Made by a program: the position numbers and the translations under genes. A DNA stretch of 64,000 nt from Serinus canaria (taxonomy: Eukaryota > Chordata > Aves > Passeriformes > Fringillidae). The notes under the pieces are model-generated. The model did no database searches, was not told where the DNA came from, and worked only from the letters and a program-made list of their open reading frames with translations. Shown piece by piece: positions 1-11,367 of the stretch (positions are counted from its first letter, which is position 1; each line of letters opens with the position of its first letter). Where the stretch lies: NCBI RefSeq assembly GCF_022539315.1, contig NC_066315.1, positions 126,825,374 through 126,889,373 of the forward strand, given 5' to 3'.

Positions 1-261
1 GAGCTTTCTCCCAATACTGCAGAGAAAATATAAAGTAGTAAAAATTTGTTTTGGTTAATCTGCATTTCTGCTGAAGATTTAAGGTTACCTCAAGGTCCCT
101 GTTCCATTATTTCTGTCAGATTTTCACAATAATGGAAGAGTTCAGGCATTTGAAAGAACTAATTGTGTTTTGCTGATGGAATCTTATCTGCAGTGTTCCT
201 GTAGTCCTATTAGGATCTAATTTCAACAGTGTAGTATTGATTCCCTTCTTTATTTGGGCAG

Positions 262-364
262 AGAAGATGAGGGGGCAAATCCAGCAGCAGAATATCTCGG
301 CTTGGCTGAAGGAATTGCCCAGTCTTTTAAAAGACTTTCATGTAAGATTTTTACCAAGGGTTGA
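262..364 (+). CDS. Candidate terminal exon of an unidentified upstream gene
   Basis: A pyrimidine-rich run ending in CAG at 259-261 forms a plausible splice acceptor. Behind it, in the frame starting at 263, are 33 open codons ending in TGA at 362-364. The peptide begins EDEGANPAAEYLGLAEGIAQ and has coding-like composition (acidic start, then an amphipathic stretch). A possible donor (GTAAGA at 342) means it could instead be an internal exon ending at 341. I do not recognise the protein. In human the gene just upstream of SLC26A7 on the same strand is LRRC69, so an LRRC69-like last exon is one option, but I cannot show homology. It could also be a chance open frame. Confidence 0.2.
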
Positions 365-899
365 TGTAGGGATGTTTTTGGAGTTGACAGTAGGAATTCA
401 ACTCCTGTGCATTGTTATTTATGACTGTACATTATCCTGTCAGTGCAAGTTAACTGCACTGTTCATTCTCCATAGTCTTTCAGCTGTGCATTTCGGTGAA
501 TCCAAAATCTTACTGAGCTCCTCAGTGTTCTCACTTGAGGTAGTGAAATTCATCTGAACTTATAATTTCTGGATCTGCTGACCTAAGCACTTTGTCATCT
601 AAAGTGTGATATTTTATAATGCTTAAAACAGCTGGTTGTGCACAGCTGTAGAAATAATCACCTTGGGGTTTATCGGTAACTAAAGGTGATCTGGAAAGGA
701 ATTAAGTTTATTTTAATTGCTTCTTATGGTGCAGAGAGACTGGAAAGGTTTTAATATAGCTTGACTTTTTACATTAGAAATGTAGATAGTTATCTGTAAA
801 TGTGACTTTAAAATAAGGAACGTACTGAAACCAAAATTTTAATGCAAATGTTTTTTAACAAGTGATTTTTTTTTTTTTAATTTTTAAAAAGCCTTGGTC

Positions 900-905
900 A
901 ATAAA
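900..905 (+). promoter_or_regulatory. Possible polyadenylation signal AATAAA
   Basis: AATAAA is followed within 10 to 20 bases by a T/G-rich stretch, about 540 bases after the stop codon of the candidate terminal exon. This arrangement fits a cleavage and polyadenylation site, but the AT-rich context makes a chance match likely. Confidence 0.2.
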
Positions 906-1680
906 AGCATTGTCTGTATTTTACTGCTGCTGAGTTCATGAAGAGATTAAACACCTTTGCCCTGGTTTGAGGATTATGACCTAACAGTATGTATCTTGTA
1001 GTCCTTCAGTAAAGCTAGCCTGCAGACTTACATTCCTGGAATCTGTTCTCACTTAAGAGGGAGATAAGTGATCACTTTATGGGTCAGGTTATGTCTGATT
1101 TAAAGCACTTTGAGAGAGAGGGGGTAAAAAAATACCAGATAATTACAGCAGGAGTTTTTGGACAAGCAGTTCTTTAGACTGGTGCCTGCCAGGAAAACAA
1201 AGTATTAACTAGATCAGGAGTTTTTACATTCTTATTTATCTGTTGTAGTATAACAAATATAGCTGGTTTATATACCAAACCAGCTGGCTTACTGTAAAAT
1301 TTGGTTTACTACCTTGATTGTATAAAATGATGGTTTTAATTTCAAACAAAAAATAGGATACAACAGCATGGAAAAAAATTTTTCTATTCATAATGCCTTT
1401 ACAAATTTCACTGAAAATAATAAAAAGTACTCTTCTCTGCATTGCTAAGAATTGATGTGCTATAAAATGTACATGCTGCATTTTATAGATACACAGTTCT
1501 TTGGTTAATTTAGGTTTCAGTCTTGTTTGATTAACTCAGAGAGAAAAGATGCCAGAATTGGGGAACACCTGTACCAAGAGTTTGTCGTGTTGAAGAAGTT
1601 TACAGTTTGTATAAAGTTAAATAATTTAATATAGTGAGTGAAAGATCCTTGCTTATGCTGTATGGAACTTGCCAAAAAGG

Positions 1681-1686
1681 AATAAA
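1681..1686 (+). promoter_or_regulatory. Possible polyadenylation signal AATAAA
   Basis: A second AATAAA is followed by a T/G-rich run over the next 40 bases, a better downstream element than at 900-905. It would suit a longer 3' UTR of a gene ending near position 364. No transcript evidence is available here. Confidence 0.2.
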
Positions 1687-2602
1687 TTGGTTTATTTGTG
1701 GCAAATCTTGTTTGGGTCAGTTTTATTTTGTACTCAAATAGTTCACTTATTTCCTAGTATGAATAAACTTAATCATTTAAGTTTTAGGATCCTACTGTAA
1801 TATGAATTCTAAAAGAACTGATTGTATTCAGGCAGACAAGGCTTCACTCCCTATGAAATGAAGTTGTTTCTGAACTGAATTTATCCTTTGCGTTTAAGCA
1901 GTTAAACGAGCTCTTCTGAAAAACTGTGTTTGAAAATCCTCTTGAACTTGGGGGGGGCTTCTCACAATTAAGCATTTAACCTTTGTCAGATTACATTTTT
2001 CTCTGCAGAATAACACTATTTACTTTGAGTGTGTTTCAGTAGCTTTCTTTGCTTTTATTTGTAATTCAGTTTCTTCAGCTATTTCTTTTAAGGACTGTTG
2101 GGGTTTTTTTTGCAAGATTGAGATTAGTTGCCAGCAGGAATCCTCACATGAACAGGAAGGAAGTTGTCTAGTGATCTGCAGTAAATTGTGTGCAATATTC
2201 TGAAAGAGAAGAACGTATTTGATGTTGAAAACAGTGGTTACATGTGGCACTTAGTGCTTGTCCTTGTCCACTTCACTTACTCTGCACCAATTTCTGCTCT
2301 CCTGTCCAGTTGTGTGGGCTGCAGGCAGCCCTAGAAAGGGGGTTGGAGGTGTGTGGCAGCCAGAGGGAGTGCAGACCTGTCATAATTTATTTAAACAGTA
2401 AATTAATTCATCTAATAATTTGTTGTTTAGATAGTAAATTAGTTCAAGGATTTTTTTTTAAAGGAAGAAATTATATAAAATGCAGTGAAGCAGTGATGTC
2501 CCTTGTTTAGGCTGGTGCACTTTTGTACAGTTCTCATAACTTCTTGTGTTTTTGTAAATTAAAATACTGCACAAAGCTAAAATGTAACTTTATGTTCAGG
2601 GT

Positions 2603-2769
2603 GGCAGAGAAGTGGGACTGGCTGCCCAGAGAGGTCGTGGAGTCTCCCTCTCTGGAGACATGGAAAACCCACCTGGTTCCTGTGTAACCTGCGCTGGGTG
2701 ACCCTGCCTTGGCGGGGTGGTTGGACTGGATGATCTCCAGAAGTCCCTTCCAACCCTAGTGATTCTGTA
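2603..2769 (+). mobile_element. CR1 LINE 3'-end fragment
   Basis: The block matches the 3' end of the avian CR1 non-LTR retrotransposon. It has the 'gctgcccagagaggt' segment, then 'ggagtctcc', 'ctggagaca', 'ttggactggatgatctcc', 'ccttccaaccc' and a final 'gattctgt'. It is a 5'-truncated copy in forward orientation, with no coding capacity left. Moderate divergence from the consensus as I remember it suggests an old insertion. A minus-strand open frame across this block is a shadow of the repeat. Confidence 0.92.
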
Positions 2770-5700
2770 AGACACAGTGAAGAGAGAATTTGTTTCACAA
2801 CCACTTGCTTTGAGGCAAAATTGTCAGTAGGAGCACTTTTTGCCTCCTCTTCATGCTTTGTTCTTTTTAGCAGGCAATTGAACAGGGGCTGTGGTAGGCT
2901 CCAGAAAAAAAAAAAAACAAACGGTGCTGAAATTTTGGATGCAGAACACATCCCCTGTGCTCCTGTGCAGTTTGGGCTGTGCATTTTCCCCAGTTCCTCC
3001 CCCAGCAGCACTGATTGCCTTGCAGCTTGTGGATTCAGTGATTTGAGAGTGACAGAGTGAAGACAGGCAGTGTCCCTTTCGTGGGCAGCGCGGTTGGTGG
3101 CAGTGCACACACTGAGCTCTGCTCAGGGCAGTCCTGCTCTGACCCTGCAGAGGTATGCTGCATTAGTGGCATCTGCAGGGGTGCAACTGCATTCCTGCCA
3201 AAGGAGCCAGTGATCAAAGTCCCTGAGGTGGCCTGAAAAATTTGGTGAGAGTGGACCTCAGAATGTCCCATCTGCATCATCTGGGTACTTTGGGCTGTCA
3301 TCTGCCGCAGGCCATGGAATTGTTGCAAGTACAGCTTTCTATTTCTAGCCCTTGAAACACAGCCTGCCTCCCTCTGTCTGCCAGCAGATCTCCTGGGATG
3401 TATTTGTGAATGATGTATTTATTTATGCCTGTGTTTATTACTTAATCTGTAAGAAGTTAAGCTGACTTAAAAATAGGATCTGAAACACAGAAGGCATTTT
3501 CTGTTCTTTCCTTGGCTCCAGTGAGAATGCTAACCCACCAATTCCTTTGTTTTGAGCAAGTAATAAAAGCAACACATGGTTGCTTTTATTGATTGATCAC
3601 TAGAGACATATGATAGATGTACTTTTGAATACAACTAAAATCCTTAGCAATTGCCTCTGTATGTTAGAAACAGTTATATCATAAAAAGAATTATTCATGC
3701 ACAAAAATTTCTGGTAAAATTCAGAATTTTACTGAAAAACTGATGTAGTCTCTGTGTTGAAGATTAAATAAATACATCAAGCTGTTAACTGAAAAGCTTT
3801 ATACAATTTACAAGTTAGAAAAATTTGAGTGCATGGACTTATGTAGTAAGCAGATTGAAAAATATTCCCAGGAGCTGTATTTTCTGCAAAGGCTCCCTGA
3901 ACTTCATCAGTTCTGCAAATATTTTGTCATGATATATGAAGGAGTTAAGAATCTGATGTGCTGTGTTTGTCCAGATAGGAAAACCTTCCAGATGTGAGTA
4001 ATACTGTTTTAGTTTTTATTGCTCTTTTTAAAATTTTCTTTTGAAGGATACTATTATGAAAACATTTGAGCAGGATCTCTTATTTGAAATTATTATGCAA
4101 ATCATGAAGATGCACATTGGCAATTGCATTCTGGAAGGTATATGAATATTCCTTTGAGAAAGCTAAGGATGTGGAAATTTTAAACAAATAATTCTTCCAC
4201 ACACACAGATATATATATATATACATATATATATACACACACATATATCTTCTAAAATCAAAATATGAATAAAACTTCAATAGTATAAATATGCAATAGT
4301 TTGTCATTAAATCCTAATAAGGCTCCATTGAGTGGGGAGTGAGGGACATCTAATGAGGAACCATTTATCTTTTAGCTGTTTGCAGAATGTTGGAGCACAA
4401 ACCAAAAAGAAACAGAACAGGGAAAGTAATTGTGAGCTGGGAATGCCTGTATGAAAAGCACCGAATTATTCAGTGTTGAGGAATATTCCAGGTGCTGGTG
4501 GCTGGGTGTGCTGGACCTTGTGCTCTGGCTGGGGGAAAGCAGCTGGAGCCCCAGGCAAACAGCTGTGAGTGTCCTTTTACACTTCAGTGCTTTTCAACAG
4601 TTACACCATATTAATCAGCAGCCTCCAACACTCAGAGTTTGGTGAGTTCCTTGTGAGAGTGTTCTGTAGCTTCACTGGCAGCTACATTGCATCTTCTTCA
4701 CTGGTTGTGGAACTGCAGATTGCATCAATGGATTTTAAAAACTTGATTTGATCTCTGGTAGATTTATCGGTATTAGACATGCTGTGCTTAATGTTGCTGA
4801 TTCCATTGTAGTACTTGCTGTCTGATCTGCTGCTTGCCTGTGTTATCCATCTGCTTCTGAACATTTTATCACAACTTTTGAAAACAACTGAAGAATTAGA
4901 GTCAGCTTGGAGATTTTTGAGAAAAATTACAGGAGGTAAGGAGCTGGAGAATGTTAATGCAAGAATGCTTTAAATCCAAGTTGAAAAACTGCTGTTTTTT
5001 CAGTAAAAAACAATGAAGAGACTATTAAGGAAAATTATTCTCCAGGTCTTCCAAACCTTTACATCTTATATTGTACGTTTTAGTTGTAACAACCAAGTAA
5101 CAATTTGGTTTGTTTTAAATAGAGAAGAAGGTGGAAGTCACAACTCGGATAGAATTTGCAAAACCTGAGTACATGCTGTCACTTCTAAAAGAGCCTTATC
5201 TTGTCTTAACAAGTGATATTCCCCCTCTTGTGGAAGGACACATTACAAAAACTATGAAAAGGGTCTTTTTCTAGTTAGACCATTTGGGAATCCTGTTATT
5301 TTTCATGAAACATTTTTGATGCTGTCATAATTATCCACATAATTTCTATATCCTACTTGTGCCTAACTGAGAGCCTTCTGTCTACTGCTCTTGCCACAGA
5401 CATCACTGGAAATAAAAAGAAATGTGAACTAGCTTGTGTAGATACAGACTCCTCAGAAAGGACAGGCTGGGAAGGTGAGGAGGAGAGGGTTAGCTTAGTA
5501 CTCCTTGTGGGACTGGCGATGGGGTCTGTTCATAGCTCATGGGTCAGGATCAGAGAGGGGTGGCCTAAGTGGGCTTGTAGTGGGCCCCTGTTACACACCA
5601 ACAAACATATTTCATATTTTTATTAATTTTGTTGATAGTGTGGGCATTTTGCACAGTTTGAGCTCCCAGGCCAACTCCAATGCCTTAATCTAAAAATAAG

Positions 5701-6100
5701 GCAAAGCAGAATAAATTTGAAAATTTTTGCTTCATAAGTACAATTGAATATGAAATCTCAGTAAATCCTGTGTCTGAAATTCTGTATCTTTTTCCTGCAA
5801 GACTTCTTTATGCATTTGAAGAAGAGCACACAAGACAGGTTGTACAGCATAAGAAAGCAAGTCAAAGTAGAGGATTTCTGCTAGTCTCACTTCATGCAGT
5901 GTATGGTACACATCACAATGATGCATGTACCATCAAAGTTTGTCTGATGCACAAACAAAGCTATTATTACTTTCACAAAGTGGCCTTTTCAAAACTCATA
6001 AAAAATGTTACATGAGTATTGAAATCGTCTTCATAAATTTCAAATGGCTTGGTATGCAACAGTTTACAGTCAGAAAACATAAAAATGTCATTTTCCTTAG
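2770..6100. other. Non-coding intergenic stretch
   Basis: No exon, RNA gene or clear transposon was recognised between the two forward CR1 fragments. It contains an A-run near 2906, a somewhat GC-richer patch around 3030-3330 without a recognisable product, and the CA/TA microsatellite at about 4198-4249. The open frames here are short and lack coding character. Confidence 0.6.
4198..4249. repeat. Compound (CA)n/(TA)n microsatellite
   Basis: A CA-type run passes into alternating TA blocks and back to CACACA before another short TATA run. The purine-pyrimidine alternation is interrupted in several places, which usually lowers slippage. It is a simple sequence repeat with no evident function. 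Confidence 0.9.
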
Positions 6101-6246
6101 CCCCATCCCTGGCTGTGTTCAAGATCAGGTAGAATGGAGCTCTGAGCAACCTGGTCTGGTGCAAGGCCCCCTGCCTGTGGCGGGGGAGTTGGAACAAAGT
6201 CAGCTTTTAGGTCCTTTCCAACCCAAACCATTCTATGATTCCATGA
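6101..6246 (+). mobile_element. CR1 LINE 3'-end fragment
   Basis: Typical CR1 tail: 'ccccatccctgg' with 'tgttcaagatcaggt', then 'gagcaacctggtctggtg', 'ccctgcctgtggc', 'ggagttggaac', 'cctttccaaccc' and a terminal 'attctatgattc'. Forward orientation and 5'-truncated. Many substitutions against the usual avian consensus mark it as a dead copy. Confidence 0.92.
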
Positions 6247-6760
6247 TCATTTCAAGGAATGAAATCTTATGTGCATTTTAATAAGGGGTGAAAAAAATCC
6301 AATTCTGTACTGCACACTGTAAAAATAGATGAGAACTACTCACTATTATATTAGAATCGAAGTAAACAGGTCAAGAAGAGAATGAACTAGTAAAGATATA
6401 AAGCTTGATTTTTATTGATTAAAGCACTGTGCATATTAACTATATATTGTTCTAAGTAAACTCTAATTGAAGAGCCTTAAAAATTATAAAAGTAACTTCA
6501 CTTCTAAATTTTGCACATAAAACACCTACAAACATTTCCTTTTGAAGTATTGAAGTGAGGGAATAGATAATCCATAACTATACCAAGTAACTCAAATTGT
6601 ATTTTAAATTTTGGAACTAAGATTCTGCATGTGGCTCAGGTGCACGTGGACATGCAAAAAATACATGGACATAAAACATATGTTCTACATATCTTGTACT
6701 TCAGTTTGTTTTCTAAAGTAATGCCATAGTTAAATTTCTGATGTCAGGGCTAAATGTTTC

Positions 6761-6900
6761 ACTGGCACACAATGCACATGGCATTCTGTTCATTCAGTTA
6801 ATGGCTTCAAGGATAGTTTAACCGAGTATTACTGGCACACAATGCTCGTGACATTCTGTTCATTCAATTAATGGCTTCAAGGATGGTTTAACCAAGTATT
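6761..6900. repeat. 70-bp tandem duplication, two units
   Basis: Unit 1 (6761-6830) and unit 2 (6831-6900) are each exactly 70 bp, both starting 'actggcacacaatgc' and ending 'gtatt'. By eye they differ at 6 positions, about 91% identity. There is no gap between the copies, so this is a direct tandem duplication that has since diverged. It does not match any mobile element I recognise. Confidence 0.93.
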
Positions 6901-7858
6901 TGAAGAAGATTAAAGATATGTATTGAGTAACTTTTTGTCTCTTAAATATAGTCACTTGTTTTTATAATAGCATAAATCAAAAAAGCAAGGTGATGGATAT
7001 GGGGTGGGAATATGGGTCTCAAAGCTGGGAAAAAAAATAGTTGAGGAAGTTATTAATGGCCTCAATAACACATTTTAAAACTGAGCAAGTACCTTCCAAC
7101 AGTTTAGAAAATACCAAAATTTGATCACATTTTTCTAAATGTAGTGTAAAACAAATGAGTAAACACAAAGCATGATTTCAAAGAATATTTTAGTTTTAAA
7201 GGGATCTCTGGTGGTCCTCCAGACTGACATCCAGCTCACAGCAGCACTAGTTTCAGAGCAAATTATTGTTCTTCCTTTCATGAGCATCATCTTGTACATG
7301 GAAAAAGGGGAGGGAAGGCAACTGAGAACTCTGTAGACACAGAGAAGAAATACATGTTCTGTGTGTTTGCTTCAGGTTGCAGGTCCCTTGTCTCTGACTC
7401 CATGCCAGTCAAAGGGGCTGCCTCAGAATTTTTTTGTCTGAAGGTTTCCCCAGTTTGAGCTGAGTTTTCCAGTTTTTTCAGGCTCAGTCTCCTAGGTCAT
7501 AGTGAGGGAGATGTTTGCTTGGGGTTTTCTGATCACTTGGATTGACAGAGCCAGCTGACAGACTAGAACATCTTGGAAGGTATTTCTGCCCATTCAGCCT
7601 ATTTGTAATAGTGGTGTGTTTTATTCAATGAAATTAACTCACCTTATTCCTTTAGACAAGTCTTTCATTCCATCCTTATTGTTTACTCTGCCTTTCTTAT
7701 ATGAGCTATCATGCTTAGTACTTTTCAGATAAATAATTTTATTGGAAAATAGCTGAAGAGTTACAGAGACTCTAATCTTCTTCTAGGGACTGTTTGAGTT
7801 CCTGAAGAATTGGTTATCAGTTGTTTCTTGAGAGTCCCAGAGCTCTCAGCTGTGTACC
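6901..7858. other. Non-coding intergenic stretch
   Basis: I see no gene, RNA or recognisable transposon here. Base composition is ordinary for the window and the open frames are short. Confidence 0.6.
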
Positions 7859-8460
7859 CTACCCTGGTGGTTGCGAGCGCATTCCTAGGCAAAGAAATCT
7901 GGTTACTATGTTTGGGCAGATGGGGAGCAACTCACTCTTCATTTTCTGCTTGAATTTCAGTTTGTCATATTTGGTTTGCAATTTTCCATTTCCAAGGATC
8001 TTTTTTTCATAACCTCCCTCTAGTTTAGCAGCAGCTCCACATCTCATTAAAGCAGTTTCTATTTCTTGCACCTCTTTAATAACGGTGTTACAAGACTGAA
8101 CTGGACATTGCTAATGAACTTTGTCACACAGCATTAGCTATCCCTCTCAGCAGATGCCTTGAACTTTTATAATTCTCCCTGAGCCTTTCTACATCATGGA
8201 ACCAGTCCCAATGAGCATGGAGTGTTTCTGACACACTTTGTTATGTGGCACCAAATACTTTGCTAGTTGGATGTAATCTACACAAGTTATTGCACAGAAT
8301 TCGCTCATTTCATAGGCCTTTCACCTCTTTCAAAAAGAGTTCTCCGTCTCAGAGTAGGTAATCATTTCTTTGCATGTGCAATTCTTGCTGTGACTGCCAG
8401 TAAGAGTTCCACCCATACAATGATTTTTTGCAAAATCTGGATTCCATCCAGGAGTATCTG
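7859..8460 (-). pseudogene. Possible decayed coding sequence (pseudogene), minus strand
   Basis: Three neighbouring minus-strand stretches look like protein but lie in different frames or are split by stops. The best (7859 to about 8085) includes EIETALMRCGAAAKLEGGYE followed by a lysine-rich segment. Further upstream on that strand, 8127-8240 reads HAHWDWFHDVERLRENYKSS and onward. At about 8361-8460 a hydrophobic stretch reads VWVELLLAVTARIAHAKK. The first two are joined only by a frameshift and in-frame stops. This pattern suggests a processed pseudogene or an old unidentified transposon ORF. I cannot name the parent protein. Chance open frames remain possible. Confidence 0.3.
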
Positions 8461-10827
8461 GTCTCAGGCCAGGGAGTTAATATCAAATAGTTTGCAGCAG
8501 AAACTCTCTGTTATAACTCATGGAGTACGTAATGAAAAGAGTGACTTGGAAATGGAATGTCCTAAATTCTTTGGCCATCTCCCTCAGCCATCCAGCCCTC
8601 AAGACACATTTGGATTTTTATTTACTTTCTGAAGTGCTGATAGCCCTAATTTTTCCCAAGATCCTCTTAAAGTTATAGAGTGTTGGGAGTAAAAGATTTG
8701 TGTGTTGGATAATGAACTTTCAACCCCATATGAAATGACATAATGCTCTTGAAAGAGACTGAGGTGGATATGCCTCATTCCAAATGTGGGTGACTTATAG
8801 GGTCCCATTATGGAAATATAAATGGAGCTTCATTCTCATAATTACTTTAGCTGACATGTTTAGCTGAGCAGCAATAAAACATACATCATCTTAATATTGT
8901 TAATCTTGCCAGTGATTTATACCATGCAAGCTGAAATTACCTCACCCAGTTAGACTGAATGAAGTCAGTGAAAAGCAGCTAAGGATGATTAAGCTAGACA
9001 AAGTGGCAAGTAGGTTTTTCACTGCTTAATATATGCTATTATGAATTATTTAAATACTAAAAGATAACATGGAATTCCTTTCTTTTAACCATAATTGGTC
9101 CTGCTGTGGATGTGTTCTAACAAAAAAGATATTTCAGATATTTCATAACAGTAAATAAACGTGGTTTTATTTCATTTGGAAGACTGTATTAGAATGTGCA
9201 GATTTTAGGCTAAGATCTCCAGCCTTGACATTCTTCTGATAAATCATGGATGCAAAGCAACAAACAAGAGAAGTTTGATGTTTGGGGGGTGAGTCTGAAT
9301 ACACTTCTGCTTGGGAGAGAAATTTTTTTTTTTAGGTGTGTTTCTTGCAGTCTTTTCTAATCTGAGAGAAGTCAGCCTGGTGATGACAGGAACTGGGAAT
9401 CTTTGTAATAAGAAAAAGTAAAATTGTGTACTCCTCTACCTTTTCTCCTTTTCTGTTTAAGATGATTATTCTTTAGATAAAACATGCATAATTTATACTT
9501 CTTGGGATATCTTCAAGGACTTTAGCATAAAAGAAGATAGTTATATTTTATTGTCTAGCAATATCCTTTTCAATTTGGCCCTCAGGGCGGTTTTTGTGGC
9601 ATCATTGTGCAAGATGGGCTTGTAAGGTTCATATACTTTTTAAGTACTCCATAATGAAAATCAGATGAGCAATTTCACAAAAAAGAAAAAAAAATTTAAA
9701 AAAGTAGTAGCTCAAACCTAAGATTTAGAGAAAAAAAATCCATATGTTTTTAAATCTTTTGTCATTGTTGTTTGTCATTTTGTAACAACTTGGAGCAATA
9801 CTTAGTCCAAGATTTCAAATGGAACAGGGTTGGCTCTTAAGTCATGGTTAGGCAGTCACTTAAGGCCACCATCACTGTATGCCAGTGAACACAGGAAAAC
9901 ACAAATTTCTTCAAGGCCTGATTTAATAAGCTGGTTTCTTATACCAGCTGCTTTCTTAAAGGTTCTGGTTACTCCTAGCTTTTGTTTATGACTGAGTTCT
10001 AAAGGACATGCTCCTATTAGGCTCCATGCAAGCCTAATTTTTATGATGTGTTGTGAATTAAATTTCTGTGCTGTCAGTGTAACACAAGTGCATCTTTGTA
10101 CTTGGTACACAGACCACTGATTTGCTGTGGTAGGTTAGGCTATGGAAGTTAAACGTTTTGACTGCAATATGATGAGTTGTACAACAGGAAAGAGAATTGC
10201 ATTACACAAGGATGTGGGATGAGAAATTGAGATGGAATTGCAAATCTCTAGGAAGTGTTTGGATGGACAGTTTCCAGAGAAACAGGAAATCCTGAACCTG
10301 TTCAGCATGAAGATAAATATATACGGAAGTAAATTAATTTTAAAATGACCAAAGTGTTTGGATTTTAAAACTGTTATTTTTTTCTGGTTCTGGATGATCC
10401 TAGAGAAGAGGATTTAGAGTACTATTCATTGAATGAATATTTGATTGATTTCTTATACAGCTGCTTGACTAAAGGCTTTATTCTGGTTTATAATTTATAG
10501 TTTTATAAAGCATTTTAAAGACATCAAATATGAATGCATTTTGGGTCCCAGTGTGGCCGATGGAAAGGAAGATTGAGGATGGTCAGCACCTTGGAAACTC
10601 AAATCTCTTAAGAGCCATTTGAATGTGGAACTACTCCCAGCCAACAGCAACATCTGGATTTCACAACAGCTTAAATAATTTTCCAGATGGATGCTGCTTA
10701 TGTTCCCATTTCCGTAGACACAGTTGACATTGTGAAAAAAGAGTGAGAAGCTTGAGGATCTGTTTACAGCATCTGTACAGTGCTTAACTTGTTCTTACTG
10801 GCAAGTCATCCATTTCACAGAGCTTGA
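8461..10827. other. Non-coding intergenic stretch
   Basis: No gene or clear mobile element is recognised. There are A/T homopolymer runs near 9327 and 9680-9705 and otherwise unremarkable AT-rich sequence. The open frame at 8599-8808 on the minus strand lies just upstream of the pseudogene candidate but shows no coding character of its own. Confidence 0.55.
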
Positions 10828-10892
10828 GAGTCATGGAATTGTCATGGTTGGAAGGGATCTCCTGAGATCGTCCAGCTAACCCCTGCTCAGGC
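10828..10892 (-). mobile_element. CR1 LINE fragment, reverse orientation
   Basis: The segment 'gagtcatggaattgtcatgg', followed by 'ttggaagggatctcctgagatc' and 'gtccagctaacccc', is the reverse complement of a CR1 3' end. Only about 65 bp remain. It ends some 20 bp before the LTR-like block at 10914. Confidence 0.85.
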
Positions 10893-10913
10893 AATTTAAA
10901 TCTCTTGGCACGC

Positions 10914-11367
10914 GTCCTGGTTTCAGCCCAGAGCAGCGGGAGGCGGAATGGCCAAGACCACAGTGTTACTTGATACCACCTTATGTCATTGCCAGGGGTG
11001 GGGGGAAGGATTCTCTCTTGTTTCCAAGATGAAGGACATTCTTTTCCAGTGGGAAAAGCATGGTGTGGTGGGGAAGAGTCAGATGGCATTTGTTGTGTTT
11101 TTCTGTGTAAATAGTTTCTTTATTTATACCCTTTGTTATTAACGTTGTTGCTGTTACTGTTTGTTTTTTTATCTCGTTGCTGTTTCCAGTAGATTGTTCT
11201 TATCTTAACCCATGATTTTCACCTTTTATGCCTCCAATTCCCAGCTTCATCCCTGGAGCAGAAGGGGGGAAGGGAAGGAGGGAAGGGTGAGCAATCAAGC
11301 GATGTCTGGTTTGGGAGAGTCCTGGTGGGGGCACTGACGTGGGGAGTACCATTCCTAAACCACAACA
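10914..11367 (+). mobile_element. Solo LTR resembling avian ERVL-type LTR
   Basis: The block begins 'gtcctggtttcagcccagagc' and ends 'cctaaaccacaaca'. These termini resemble common bird ERVL LTRs, which start near 'TGTCCTGGTTTCAGC' and end in '...AACCACGACA'. Inside are the expected T-rich section near 11110-11200 ('tttatttatacc', 'tgttcttatcttaaccc'), a G/A-rich run 'agaagggggga' and 'gtctggtttgggagagtcctgg'. No internal retroviral genes flank it, so it is a solo LTR of about 450 bp. A clear target-site duplication is not visible, and the first bases differ from the usual TG. Confidence 0.72.

Larger units (their letters stand above)
1..2602. other. Left-edge AT-rich region, possible 3' UTR
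   Basis: This stretch is AT-rich, has few CpGs and contains no long open frame that looks coding apart from the candidate at 262-364. AATAAA hexamers at 900-905 and 1681-1686 are each followed by T/G-rich sequence, as at vertebrate polyadenylation sites. If an upstream gene on the + strand ends near position 364, this could be its 3' UTR. That is inference: AATAAA is frequent by chance in AT-rich DNA. Confidence 0.3.

Noticed and set aside
2577..3110. 177-codon minus-strand open frame
   Set aside because: Its downstream part is the antisense of a CR1 fragment. The rest includes an A-run and has no protein-like features.
8267..8632. 121-codon plus-strand open frame
   Set aside because: It lies opposite the minus-strand stretch that looks more protein-like, and has no recognisable domain itself.
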